Position numbers and translations under genes: made by a program
Part shown: positions 49,351 to 62,467 of the stretch, in pieces
Layout: every line of letters begins with the position of its first letter
How positions within the stretch are numbered: position 1 is the first letter of the stretch
NCBI GenBank assembly: GCA_973895155.1
Contig: OZ316893.1
Span: 1,612,001-1,676,000, forward strand
Length of the DNA stretch: 64,000 nt
Source of the DNA: Marsupella aquatica
Taxonomy: Eukaryota > Marchantiophyta
Reading direction: 5' to 3'
The notes under the pieces: generated by a model
Databases searched by the model: none
The model's input: the letters and a program-made list of their open reading frames with translations, nothing else
What the model was told of the DNA's origin: nothing

Positions 49351-51899
49351 CTCATTTATAGGGATCGCAGTCTGGTCCGGGATGGCAAGAGCGGATGCAA
49401 TTCCATGCTGACCTGCAAGTTGGTACCTCCGGTTGATCAGTATTTTCTTCTTAAGACCGGTTCAAACTCGTACTGGTGTCTTACTGACCCTTCTACCTAC
49501 ACTGAAGAACTCTGGTATTCATCTCAAGTAGAACTGTCCGAACACTTCGGAGACCTCTTGTCCTGGACGATTCTCCGACACCAAAATTACAGCATCTCAC
49601 CTTCATGGCTCCCTTTTGGCGATGCTGTACTCATATTGGTAAATGTAGCTTCGTGTGACAGTCACATTTCACTCGCCATTCCTGCTCCTCACAATACTCA
49701 GTTTCACCAACACCCGGCCAGGTATCGAACGACACTTCCAATCTCAGCCAAGTCAAAATCTATGTTGTCCCACCAAATGAACGGAGAAAAATTCCTTGAC
49801 GTGTCCATGGATGAGCCAAACTCTTGCCCAAATTAGCCAAATAAGGAATTGGTCTAAAGGCATCGGTGTTGACTGCTCTAAAAGTCAGTCACCTTTATCC
49901 GTCATTCTAGCGGATACCCCACCCAGTCCACGTACTAACCAGCGAAGGAAGCCTCCCACAAGTCGCATAGCTCAATTGTAGCTTCGAGCATGGTTCGACA
50001 TTCCTGACAGCATCCAGAAGGAGGGACTTAGTATCGCAACTGAAGCAAAAAATTAGATGGACATCAATTTCCCATGTTGTTTCTGCACGAGAATACGATG
50101 TCGGCAACATTCTTGCTGGATTGCATTTTTGCTATATTCGACATAACGATCCTAAAGAATACAGAATAGTGGTCATTTTGTGAAAATCCACAAAATGAAA
50201 TTCAATTTATTCATATAAGTGTGGTGGACAGAATACATGCCATGGTTTATGAATAGAACAGACAGCAGCTATGCTACTTTTCTGCCTACACTCCAGGAAA
50301 TCACTTGGAAAGCGGCAGACCCGCAGGTTCAAGCATCAGGGCAGCAGTTATAACGCTTTTCCTTCAAGCCCTAGCTTTCAAGAAACGACAATCCACAATC
50401 CTACGCGATTCTTCAACGTTTGGTTCAATTCTTCTTATGGTGGAGCAACACGGCGGTCTAGAGAAAGTTCTTAGATTCGGAGGCAACTCCTACAACAGAA
50501 TGCTAACAAACCAGACAAACAGAAGCAGTCGAGCACCAAAAATCCAGCATGGTGAATCCTAACGTGGATACAAACAAGGTACATAATTTGAGATGACAGA
50601 GAAGGAAATCTCATGGGGAGCATCAAGACGGCGTCAACAGCAGGAACAACCTCCCACGTTAGACATCTCTTCGCATGTTATTCACGTCTGAACATTGCAA
50701 TACTGACAAATCCTACACAAAAGCCCACTTCTCCCGTAGCAGGTTTTGAAACAGCATCACTTACTTAATTATTTCATTCTATTTGTTATCATACCAAATT
50801 CACCCCGTTCACATTAGCACAAGATAGCATGAGGAAGTCATTGTTAGAAACTAAATTCCGTCAATTTCTATTTCACTGTATGGTTTCGATTTTGCACGCA
50901 GAACCGCAGCCTTCTACAGAAACACAACGATTCTCTACTTAATAGATCTCCACAAATTGATGCTTCATCGATCAATTCTCCATTCATATGTCTTCACTTG
51001 ATACAGCTCGCTCTAATCAAAATCTCTTCGGCTGGTCCATCATTGAGCTCCCGGATCCGGCTTTACTTCATCAAAAGGCCTCTAATAGACAACTCTCGAA
51101 ATCTTACCATCCACCGAGGTTCGAGATCTTTTCCTCAAGATTCATCCAGCCGCAGGCGTCGAGTACTCTGCATCGTTAATTAAGGAGTACCTATCGTCAA
51201 CATCTTTCAGCAGTTTGCCTCGCTACTAACCTTGCAGCAGCAATCTTCGGTTCATTTTCCAGTTTTCAGCAAAAGACCAAGCCAGGACAAACCTGAAGTG
51301 CTCGCATGTATCATTCCCAAGACACCTTCGCCTTTACTATCATGATCCACGACAAACAAAGCAATTTACTCCGCCTGTCGCAAGTACTGTACTCAGAAGT
51401 ACTTCACTGTGTTTATGTCATTGAACTTTGTTCTCATGGCCAGCCAAATTGGCTTTCTACTTCAAATCGTTGGGATCCTTATGGAAATTAAGTAAGTTGG
51501 CAAATTCCCTTGACACAATTTCTGTTCCTTTAAGTCACGAACCGAACAGCAAACCTTGAAGTGCAAAGATGCCCTTAATTAATGCACTCAATCCTGGGTT
51601 CCTAGCTGCAAGGCGGTAAACTACAATGCAGACCAAAAACACATGGAATGACTACTATCAATAGTCCCGTTATTTAAAAAACAGCCCATATGGTTCTGAG
51701 GAAAAAATGAGCCCATGACCAATTGAGCCAAGCCAAACCTCTCAGAGTCTAGACACGAAAATAGAAGAGCCAACCCCGACACCACTCAACGCACTCCGGA
51801 ATCCAGACCGGGGAGAAATTAGGGTCAAGAAAGAGGGACCACACCCTCAAATGTTAAGCTCCCCCCTCCCCCCGCAAAACAGAAAAATACAGACAGTCC
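49351..51899. other. Intergenic or MULE 5' part, nothing firm
   Basis: Short minus-strand frames near 49430-49830 have reasonable composition but do not join cleanly. They may be decayed upstream transposon sequence. From 50100 to 51900 nothing is recognised. Confidence 0.35.
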
Positions 51900-52226
51900 T
51901 CAACCCAACCAATGCAGTACGCAGCACAAAGCAACGAAGCTACGAAACCCTGTTTGCCAGGAGAAAGACGCGGAGGAAGAAATCCATCCAGCATAAACAT
52001 CGACTGAGGACAATTCAGCTACATACTCCGCGTACAACTCCTCATTTGCTTGCTCGTTCGCTGCCTTGCGCCGGGTTCTGCTTTTCTCTGCTCCGACCGA
52101 TTTCCGCTTCCTCGACGACACTGCCAATTCGCCACTCCTCCCGCTGCTCATGATTTCTGCAGCCTTTTTTTCTCGGATCTTTCGCTGCAGATTGAGACGA
52201 AATCTTGCCTCAGCTTCAGCGCTCAT
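51900..52226 (-). CDS. Small unrecognised ORF, basic/coiled
   Basis: An ATG-initiated frame of 108 aa. The first 70 residues are strongly charged (Arg, Lys, Glu) with coiled-coil character, begin MSAEAEARFRLNLQRKIREK, and include a possible bipartite nuclear signal (SRKRKSVGAEKSRTRRK). The last 30 residues read like intron or UTR. This may be the first exon of a gene whose remaining exons I cannot find. The start codon lies just downstream of a 30-bp minisatellite. No family recognised. Confidence 0.35.
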   Translation of the reverse strand: MSAEAEARFRLNLQRKIREKKAAEIMSSGRSGELAVSSRKRKSVGAEKSRTRRKAANEQANEELYAEYVAELSSVDVYAGWISSSASFSWQTGFRSFVALCCVLHWLG

Positions 52227-52249
52227 GTCAAAGAGACGTGTTTCTGTGA

Positions 52250-52635
52250 CAGAGCAAACGAAGTCAAGGGGGTGTAAAGAAGAGTAAACGAAGTTCGAGT
52301 GGTGTAACGAGGAGTAAACGAAGTCAAGGGGGTGTAAAGAAGAGTAAACGAAGTTCGAGTGGTGTAATGAAGGGTGAATGAAGTTTGAGGGGTGTAAAGT
52401 AGAGTAAACGAAGTCAGAGTGCTGAAAAGAAGAGTAAACTAAGTTCTATTGGTGTAAAGGAGAGTAAAAAAAGACAGAGTGGTGTAAAGAAGAGTAATAG
52501 AAGTCAGAGTGGTGTAAGAAGAGTAAACAAAGTCAGAGTGGTGGAAGCGTAAAGAAAGTCAGAGCGGTGTAAACAAGAGTAAACAAAGTCAGAGTGGTGT
52601 AACCAAGAGTAAACAAAGTCAGGGTGGTGTCAACG
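52250..52635. repeat. Minisatellite, 30-bp unit, about 13 copies
   Basis: Units follow GAGTAAACGAAGTCRAG-NGGTGTAAAGAA. At the left end two-unit blocks repeat almost exactly (52261-52320 and 52321-52380), showing a 60-bp higher-order period. Copies decay to the right. The array ends near 52635. Confidence 0.9.
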
Positions 52636-55189
52636 TTACTGTCTATGTGGTACAAAACTTACAGTACCGGTAGATCAACCAGGTTGGGTGGCTGACCGCA
52701 GTCCGAGTTCTGCAGCATTTTGAGGAGTTTATTTACCTCCAAAAAGCAAAATTGAAGCATGGTTGAGCATTTTTTCTTAGTGGTGAAAATGAGCTAGATT
52801 CTGTCTCTCTGGAAAGTGTTGGAGAAAATATATTGGCTAAGTTTTTGGTCGTCCATTGCCTACCTTGCCACATAAGTGGTTAGCCAGAATCTGACTGATA
52901 TCCTTAGTTCTAGGGAGATCTGAGGGTCTAGGTCATCTAAGTTGCATGGTCAAGCACCATTGTCATCCAAGCATCAACTTTGTGATTACAGTATCTTGCT
53001 AATGGGCCTCATAATATTTCTTTTGAGACAAAATGGTGGCCAAACGAGCCAATTTTGCCCAATGCATCCATCCATAACGGGTGGAAAAGAACCCTGGGCT
53101 GGTAGGCCACCACCTTTGATGAAGAACCTGGAGGGATCATTGCAGCCCAGCAAGATAAACTATCTAGAGATATTATCTTTACCTCAGATAGTACATCTTT
53201 CCTTTGTATGAATATTCACATTTGTTGGAGTTCAAAGTTGCTCATTTGTAGCACAAGTAATATTTCCACACCCATCTATGGGCGGCCACAATTTTCCACG
53301 CTGGTTTCCAGGTGCCTGTCGATGAATTTCGTTGCAATGGACTTGCAATCCTGGTCTCAGATTGGATTGGCAAACCATTTTGCTGACTTTGTTCATGTGT
53401 GAAGGCTAGAGATCTCCCTTTTTATATCCAGCTCAAGCACACATGTGACTTATATATAACCCTGCCAAAAAGACAAGAATGCCAAACAGCGAGACACAAT
53501 CCCAAAGACAAAAAGACCCAATAGCGTGTTTGAGGGAAAAGTGAAAGACCCCGAGAAGACCAAAGAGGCCCAACAAACTAGTGAATCCCCCACAACAAAA
53601 CAAAAGACACTAAGAAGTAAACTAAGATCTTGTTAGCCTTTGAGAGGCATGTTGACTATGCAGATGGAGCACAAAGTGCACTCTTGCCATGTGTCAAGGA
53701 TCCAATCATGGCAGGGTGATCCAGGGTCATGATGTGTACAAAGTGTTGCTTCCCGAGAGTGGTGGCAATGGCTTTACCGATTTGAGGATGTGATGAGGGT
53801 AGCTCAAAGAATGGAAGAGGTGTACCCACAAAAGGGCGTTTGTTTTATCCCACAATTGGCACAATATAGTACGTCTTTACTTATAACTTGACAGTTTTCT
53901 TTCAATTTGTGTTGAGCAAAGATCATATCCACCTATTACAATCCTTGTAGCCGTTTTGGGACAATGCATTTTAATTGCAATTCAGTTTTCAGGCATTCAA
54001 TTCAAAGGAGAGTAGAAATAGTAATACTCCTGCACCTTACCTTGGAGCAATAGGACACATATAGTTCACAGCAAATTTGGTTGTTTAGCTATGTACATAT
54101 GTTCTTTCCTACTCTTAAACCGCCACTGTCCATGGCCAAAATGTGGATCCCACCACATTGCTTAATATAGGCAAAACTTGAGCTCCGGGCATTCCCGACT
54201 GTTTCTGGCAGGCCACTTTTTGGCCCGGTCAGCTGTCCACCTGTCCCAATGTCCTTACTTGTTTCACGGAGGGCGCAATTTGATGAAGCCTAGGTGGGGC
54301 AAGTCCTCTCGCCCATGCTGCGCTGTCCAGAGTAGAGTAGTCATCCTTTTTCTCCTCCCATGCTGCGCGTGTGTCCACAGCAGAATCATTTATGTGTCCA
54401 CAGCAGAATCGATCCATCGATGTTGTTTGAGAGGCATTGTTTGCTTCAACTTTTTGTGAGTTCAGCATGTTTTGTAGTGAGGCACTGCATCCATGAACAA
54501 GCCAGTGGTGGAAAGAGCAGTATGAGAACTTTGAGAAGAACAGTGGACATTGAGCCTTTGTCAGAAGATTTTTGAGCCCAGCTCATTGAGGAACTGCCAT
54601 GGCTATGGCAGCATAGCAGCTTTCATGCTCATGAACGCACTCACAAACCTACGGTACCTGACGAATGCACAGGAGCGAAAAACTTTTTGGCATACTTGCT
54701 AACCCAACACGTATTGCGGAGCCCTCTGGCTGGGGCCCTCTGGCTGGGGCCCAAACTCGTTTGCTGAGCCTTCGTTGGGCACCTGAGTAGGAAATGAACT
54801 GCCCGGGTCTTGGCACATGTGGTATTTATATGGACAGTGGTTGTTTAAGACAGTTGTACCAAGCTTGGTTGTTTAGCTATGTACATATGTTCTTTTGTAC
54901 TCTTACGACAATTGCACCAAGCGCAAATGGCTGCTTATAATCAATCCCTTGTTCATACACTCATCTGATGTGGAACGGCCATGATGCAAATATATTTTGA
55001 TCCCCGTTCTATGAACATTTACATAGATGCGGACATTCAAGCCTGACGCACCATTTTGAGAGACAGCCTGTCCCCAATCCCTGGTTTCGACTTGCAGCCC
55101 AACTTCAGTTACCCCCAAGAGTCACACTTAGTAGGCCCTAAAGAGTAGCTTTTGATTGCCATTTCAATTGCAATGATGTACTTAGGCAA
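52636..55189. other. Intergenic; direct repeats near 54076 and 54864
   Basis: TTGGTTGTTTAGCTATGTAC and about 20 more bases occur at about 54078-54118 and again at 54864-54904, in direct orientation and 786 bp apart, with two or three differences. They could flank an old insertion. A 15-bp CCCTCTGGCTGGGGC doubling lies near 54720. No gene is supported. Confidence 0.5.
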
Positions 55190-55410
55190 GCAACTTGCTT
55201 TGGTGAGTTGACCAGAGGATTAGCCTAGAACTGAGAGGTCTCATATTCAATCCCCCCTCCATGCCCAAGGGGTGTGGAAGGTATGTGTGTGTTTGGGTGG
55301 GTGGGGGCGGTTAGTGGTGGGAATACTGGTTTCTCCTTGGCCACTGGCTGGCTGGCTGCATTGTGATCCTTGTCCAACCCTCTCTCCTCCCTGGTATGGG
55401 TCCCCATTGG
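55190..55410 (+). mobile_element. Second SINE-like element
   Basis: GTTGACCAGAGGATTAGCC is followed by a B-box-like ATTCAATCCC (about 55238), then a tail ending in CCAACCCTCTCTCCTCCCTGG. Tail phrases of this kind also occur in the cluster at 42050-42450, suggesting one family. The tRNA-like head is weaker than at 30018. Confidence 0.35.
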
Positions 55411-55960
55411 AATCTCGAGGGGTTGACTATCAAAAATCTTAGGAATCACGTGCGATCCAAAATAGGTATTTTTCATAGAAATTAGCTAAATTTTTTTTAA
55501 GTGTAGGAAGCAAAAGAAGGTATTATAGACCTATATTTATAGAATATTCTCTAATATATACCTTTTATAAAGTAAAATAGGTCATTAATATTGAAAATAG
55601 AGAATGTTTTTGGAATATTCCCATTATAAAATAGGTGTGTTTATATTAGGCTAGGATCGCACGTGGTACCCCAAAATATACACTAAGTTAACCCCCCAAG
55701 ATTGGAATCCTGGGTATCGTCCCCCATTGTGGGCTACCCTACAGTGGTGCATACTCCAAAGTAGAACCTCTATCCTCTGTTGGATGGGTCTACTTTTGGC
55801 TTTCAAGGGGGGGGGGGGAGGGAATGTACTTAGATAAGGGATAGGAAAAATGTTTCTCATAATTTTCATATACAACTCATCATACACTGGAATCCGTGTG
55901 TTGAATACTTTGTAACAACCTTCAACCAAAGCTAAAATCAATACATCAAAATCTCCAACA
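55411..55960. other. 3' flank of the formin gene
   Basis: AT-rich, with a 12-G run near 55807. It should include the formin 3' untranslated region. Nothing else is recognised. Confidence 0.4.
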
Positions 55961-58900
55961 TCACCCTGTGGACCAATCAGAGTCATAGCAAGTACTTTGA
56001 CTAGATAAAGGATCTAGCCTTTCTGCAATTTGGTCTCCTAGATCCAAGGTAGTGACGGTGCAGCCAGAATTATGGTGACCAAGTTGCAAATATTGCTGGT
56101 CATACAGAACTGAATGGGAGGAAGAAGCATCGTCCTGATCGAGTTTGTTTGAGTAATTTGGAGTATTACGTTGAAGGAAAGAATAAGAGCTCTGGTTGCA
56201 CTCAAGAGACGAAGAACTTGCTTGCTCAGCTTTCGACCTTTGATTAGACCCAGAGAGAACCCCTTTAGAGATTTCCTCATTGCTTAATGGTTTTGACACT
56301 CTCTGCCCTCGTCGATATGCCTTGTGAGCTGGAGAGGCAGGGCATGAGTAGCTTGAATTACTTTGTGATCGTTTGTTTGCATTCTCAACTTCGCGACGTC
56401 TTGCCTCACGCAGTTCCATGGTCACTTGATCCACCATGAAGAAGAACTCGCGCATTGTCTTGAAAAGGTCGATCAATCGCTCTTGCTTCAAGGTCTCCCC
56501 AAAGTAGATGGCCAAATCATTCAAATTGGCGAGAGTTGTGTCGTGGAGCTCTCTTAGGCCAACTACTTCTAAATTAACCTTCTCATAAAATGGCATCATC
56601 AGCTTCAAGAGTTGCTGGTCATCATGCCGTGCATCCTTCACCAAAGCAATCTCTGCCTTGATGAGGTCCAAGCCATTCTCCAACTCCCTCAATCCTGATT
56701 GCAACCGCTCCAAGCTGAGATTAGCTGCTGCTTTCACTGCCCTTGATTCTTCGGTCAATTTCAAAACCTGTATTGAAGTTCAAAATAACAAAAACCCCTT
56801 ATTAGGTGTAATTCATTGTTTGTCACCCAACAAAGGGCTATAAGGGAGGAAATGTATATAAAAAGTAGTTCACTTTGCTTGTTGGTATTTTCTGGCACAA
56901 GCTACTAGTTCAAAAATAAACAGATAATTCCACTCAAGCAAAACATACGACTGCAATACCTGTATCTCAAAATAACAACCCTTATTAGATGTAATTCATT
57001 GTTTGTCACCCAACAAAGGTCTATCATGGAGGAAATATTTATAATAAAAAAACTTTACTTTTTGGTATTTCCTGGTAATAGCTACCAGATCAAAAAATGC
57101 ATAGATGATTCCTTTCAAGCAATAACACACGGACAAGCTAATTCATGTGACAATTACCTTCTCATCTGTTCTCATTAGCTCAGCCACAACAAAATGAAGA
57201 AGGGTGGTCTTATTGTTGTGGCTTTTGACATCCATGAGCTTCAGCAAAGCACCAAGCTTGAACCCTTGAGCAGCTCCACGAAAGCTATCACCGTTTAAAT
57301 GGTTGCCAGCAACTAGTACAGTTTCAAGTATTTTCTTGAAACTTTGACTAGCTTTCAATTGATTGCATGCTGCCTCGAGGACTTTCAGCTCTTGCTCTAT
57401 CTAGTACCACATTGAGAGCAGACATATTGTGCCCCTTAGTCGTGCTACACAGGGATTTTGAAATAATTAAATGAATGAAACCATCAACTAAGTATATTTC
57501 CACACATAAAAAGGCTGCAAAACAAATATAGAGTATGGTTGATTTCTTTCTATCTGACTTGTTTGAAAATGAGGAGATTAAAATTTCCATGTCATCAATT
57601 CTCATGTCCACAATCTTACTACTTTCATTTAGTTCAACAGAATGATTCCTTGGAATTTTCTTTTTTTTAAATCCACCACATGAAATTATCCCTCCTGACC
57701 ATTAAAGTGAAAGATAAACAGTCTGGAGGTCATACTTGCTGGAAGTTGAGATTATATTGCCCTTTGAATATAAAAGACTTGATAAGCTTTTCATATCTTG
57801 GAATTTTAAGGATATCCATGTAATACCTGCCAGTTTGGAAATCCAAGCAAGAAACAGATCATGTAATTAAATACCAAAGGAATACTTAGGGTATTGTAAG
57901 TCAGTGGTTCAATCAACACCATTTCACTACTCACTCAGCAGAGTAGAATTATATATATTAAGATGAAGAAATTACAATTTATGTGTATTTATCGTCTCAT
58001 TTAGGACAAAGAAACCTTCAAGTTTACATGTGCAGTGACATACTATGAAACTGTCTTCTGACCTATTTGGAATTAAGTTTCATAGTCAGTGAAATGTTAT
58101 GTGTCTTTTGAGACATACTTGGAATGCCATGTATGATATTACACATGCCTATTCACCATTGCAAACATCACGATCGTCACATCTAGAACATAGACCTGTC
58201 AGTTGCAAACAGTATGGAAATTGAGCTGAAGGTCTTTCGTGAGACGAGTTGTGAGATTGTTTCTGATTTTTGATACACCTGAGGCTAACTCAACTAAATT
58301 GATGCTTAGGTGGAGCAGCTCTTTTGATTTAAGGACTCTGATGGATCAAACAAGGACACTTGTTGGCACCCAAAAATATGGGCATGCATGCAAAGGAAAG
58401 GTATTATATGAGTAAGATATAATGTTTGAAGATGGTCCATCCAAGCATCTTGTCAAATATTTTGGGCTAAAGGAGCTTTGGCTTGAGCTCAACCCTTAGT
58501 CCGAGTTTGCATTATCAGGTTGAACTTAGCAAAGTCTATTTGTTTGCACAGATATGAGTTGTGTTTGAGATCAAACTTACATTTCAACCTCTGCTAGCTC
58601 AGATGGGTCACCTTGATAACCCTGGAGAAGTGCTCTGTCCTCTTCAGTGGGCAGAGTATTGAACATGACATTAAGTACTTCCATAGTCAGCATGGCCTCG
58701 TCCTTCTCTCGAAGTGCACGGCATAGCTCTGGAATGGGCTTTCGAAGACTTCTGAGTTGGATTCCAATATTGTGTGCTCTTTTCAAATCGAGGACTTGCA
58801 TGCCTTGGGTCTTCTTCCCTACAGATACCACCTATTATCAAAAACGATTAATTAGAACTCTTGGAGAAAAGTCATCCTTACTTCATTGCATCAATCTAGG

Positions 58901-61900
58901 ATCCAACGTCAATTTCCCTAAAATTTGCAATAATGTGCAAACTACTTTGATGGGTTATGTACTATAGTACTGATTATGATTACTGTATGGGACATTGGAT
59001 CTTAAGCTCATATCACGATTGTTTGAGCTACCTTTGAACACATTTTGTTGCCTACTTTAGAAGTGTTCCAGGTATATAGCGACACCCTGTATCCAGGGCA
59101 TTGTGGGCTAAAGCCTGCCAAGAAGAGGGCTTTAGCCCAAGTTTTCAGGAGCTGTTGGTGACCAGAATGCCCTGGTAACAAGGAGTAAATGAACTTTAAT
59201 GCCTGACTGATTCACTCCTACTATTATTGATTATGTTTCTCCTTTCTTCACAGTTCAAGACAAACCCAAATTTCATGCAGTTCAGGTTTTACTTTCTTTA
59301 CCAAGAGAAAGCCGAGGACAAATCTGTAAATGCCCTTGCACCGCCTGTAATGGACATTCTCATCCAGAAACTACAGAAATACAAAGAGAATTATCTTTGC
59401 AGGGATTTGAGTTTTGAAAGAGCATGCTCAGTCTAATCACCTTCAAGGGAGACTTCTGATGGCTAGCTGCCTCTTTCACAGCAAAGAGTGCCTCAAGCTC
59501 GTCCAAGTCCATCTTAATTTCGTCTAAAGTAGCAGTCTTCCATATTGTAAGTTCAGCCATTGAGCCAGTAATTTTGTCCCACACCAGTTGCTTCATCTTT
59601 GGTCTTTTGGCTTGCACCGTTGAAATGTCCTTCCTTCCACCTGGAGGGGGAGGCGGAGGGGGTGCTGATTTCTTCAAAGGTGGTGGAGGAGCATTTGGTG
59701 GAAGGGGTGGAGCTTTTGGTGGAGGTGGAGGTGGAGTCTTAGTTGAACTGGGAGTCAGAGACATTTTCTGAAGTGGAGGTGGAGGTGGAGGTGGAGTCTT
59801 AGTTGAACTGGGAGTCAGAGGCATTTTCTGAAGTGGAGGTGGAGGTGGAGTCTTAGTTGAACTGGGAGTTAGAGGCATTGTCTGAAGTTGTGCTGGGAGG
59901 CAAGGAATTGTAGATGATGGAGGCTGGGTTGACAACGAAGAAAGAGAGGTGGCAACAGAACGAGGTGGAGGAGGGGGTGGTGGAGGTGGTGGAGGCGGAG
60001 GAGGAGCTGGTACAGGCCGTGGCATAGGGCGCCCTGGAGTGCGGCCTGGAGGGATGCAAGGTGGGTGAAGAGACTGGCCCGAATTTGACGAATCCAATGC
60101 AGCACCTGGACTATCTCTATATTCACAACAACCCTCTGCATCAAAAGTATGTTCCTGTTCTAAGTAAATGCTGGGCAAAAGAGATGTCACAACAGCATCT
60201 GCACAAGCTCCCAAAACTCCTTCTATACTCTTTCTTGACTGGGTGAATGATGAGCATATGCTCTCACAAACTCTTTCAAGGCGAGGGCTGCCCAAATTCA
60301 TGCCCTCATTTGCGACACTTGGTGAACAAAAAGCTTCAGAAGAATGAGGATCAATTGACTGGCATGTTTTTGCAGCAACACTTGGTGACGAGTAACTTGT
60401 TGCACACTGTTCTTCAACAAGGGCTTCTTCTCTGGTATTTTTAGTCCGTGTAGTATTGGTGCGATTGTTCTTGGTATATGATACCATCGGAGCACCATTT
60501 GCATCTTCCAAATACTTGCCTGTGCTGTCAGTACCAAATCGAGCATTTGATGACCGACTTTGACTTCTTGAATTCACCAACAATCCTTGATTTCTTTGGA
60601 AGTCACTGGATTCAAGCAACAATTGGATGCCTTCATTTGCTTCCAAAATGTTTGATCCAATACGGATCTCCTCCAACTTGGGCTGTGTAGACTGTGCAGC
60701 CAATCGTCTTGAACAGTCTGAGTCTTGGCATGGGGCGTGCAATCTTGGGCTCCTTGCTTTGTAATCTTGTGCACCTTTGTTTTGGGATTTTTCATCAAAA
60801 CTAGATGGTGCTCCGATAGCTTTGGCGTGACGATCTTGTTGATGGTTCAACTCATCTTTCGAAGGCACTCCATCATCAAGTATCCTTGCAAGACCCGTTC
60901 CACCTTTGTCTTCAGAATGACCTTGGTTAATGGCTCTTGAAGTGCCCCCCTTGTTTTTTCTACACCGCAACACATTCTCTACACAAGCTTGCAACCTATC
61001 CATGCAACTCAAAGATAAAGTCGATTGCTCGTCAGTGGCTTCCGCACTACCTTGAGCATCTTTCTTTCTGTGCTTGTTCTTTAGTAACGTGCTAGATGAA
61101 GGTACGAGATTCCTTCTGCTGGACAAAACTTCATGGGCAGTCTCGGGTGTCACATTTTTTGGACCGAATGCATGAAAACTCGGTATTGTAATCTCTTTGG
61201 ACCTCCTAGCTGGTGAGTTGTCTTCTACAAATGCTATTTCTCCACTTATACAATTCAGGCTGGGAATATCGACACAGTCTTCAAACCCTGTGTAGCTATT
61301 CTCACTCTCTGCTGTGCTTGATTGTCTGCTTTGTTCCCAACAAGGGTTATCGGGATCCACTTTTGAAGCTAGAGAGTGAAGGTGATTCACAAAAACATAT
61401 CCTGATCTCGATTTTGAGCTCCCCTCTATGCTTAGATTCGCGTTCAAAGCATTCCTATCTTGGTCTTCAATACCTAAGACCGAAACAAGTGTGCTGCAAT
61501 CTGTATGAACCAAATCATGAAACGTGGCACTGTCTTGGCAGACCTGAAGTTCTTCTTGCAGGGAGCTCAATGTCGATTTCGTGCTTTTCATAGAGCTTGA
61601 TTTACTTGCACCATCCACTCTTTCTATACCCAAAAGTTGAACTTCATCTTTGTCTGAACTTGATGTGTTACTCGACTTCAAAGGTATGGATTGAAGGCGA
61701 TGATGATTCACTAGAGACGTTTCCTTTTCCAACCTTGATTTTGTAGCCTCTGCCTCGCCGCTTGCAATTGCCTTCGTACCTAGCTTGAAATTTGAACATT
61801 GACTGCTGTCACGGATGAACAGACTTCCTTTTTCTTGACGACTTCCTCTTAAGAGGACTTCACATTTTCTATCATTATCCTTGTAGTCTTCATTTCCTCT

Positions 61901-62467
61901 ATTTCTTGATTTATTGTCATCCCAAGTTATTTTCTTGCCACATTCTATTTGATTGATTGCATCTTCCTGCTTATGAAAATCCCTCACCGAAGGGTTAGAG
62001 CTATTGGCAGCCCTTGAAATGCAGTTGTCTTCAGTTCGATGAGTTTTAGCCAAAGCGTTATTAAGACTATCATGGCAAAACCGTAAATCATTCTCCTCAA
62101 ACCAATGTTTCCAATAGCTGGGCACATCGCAACTAACCTCTTGGTCTTTGAAACTTTGTCCCACACCGATGCTTGTACTTTCTCTTAACAGTGAGTTTTT
62201 TGAAGTGGCCCCATATTGATCACAACTCTGCTTTGAACCTTGCAAGAGTGGGGTGCTTGTTGCAGAATCCTTCGACGCGTGAGAAGAATTTGCCGGGCCA
62301 CAAAGCTCCCTTCTTAGATCATGACTAAACTTGAGCTCATGTTCAAGATATTCACCAATGGCCGATGCCTTCTTGCCATGAGGAAGCTGGAATGTATATG
62401 GTAGAGATCCATTGAAAGGAATATCATTTGCGGTTCTTGATAATGGCTCATAACAGATGTTCAGCAT
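55961..62467 (-). CDS. Formin (FH1-FH2 actin nucleator)
   Basis: Five exons read leftward form a complete 4419-nt frame, 1472 aa: 62467-59441, 58831-58581, 57826-57736, 57400-57158 and 56767-55961; all introns are GT-AG and all phases agree. Residues 1 to about 810 are Ser-rich and unrecognised, with no membrane helix or PTEN-type domain. FH1 (about 815-942) holds long proline runs and a repeated PLTPSSTKTPPPPP unit. FH2 (about 955-1325) shows QLVWDKI, LDELEALFAVKEA, VLDLKRAHNIGIQLRSL, PTEEDRALLQGYQGD and GNHLNGDSFRGAAQGFKLGALLKLMDVK, the actin-binding core. The C-terminal 130 residues are Ser/Gln-rich. Formins nucleate and elongate unbranched actin filaments using profilin-actin fed through FH1. 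FH2 resembles plant class I, yet the usual signal peptide and transmembrane part are missing; more 5' exons may exist. Confidence 0.92.
59715..59887 (-). repeat. In-frame coding repeat within FH1, 60/60/54 bp
   Basis: Three units encode PLTPSSTKTPPPPP(PP)LQKM-like blocks at 59715-59774, 59775-59834 and 59835-59887. Unit lengths are multiples of three or nearly so, and the DNA is nearly identical, so the proline tracts have expanded recently. Expansion changes the number of profilin-binding tracts. Confidence 0.85.

Noticed and set aside
52250-52635. CRISPR-like array or repeat protein
   Set aside because: The units abut without unique spacers, and the genome is a plant's. The open frame across it ends after a few units.
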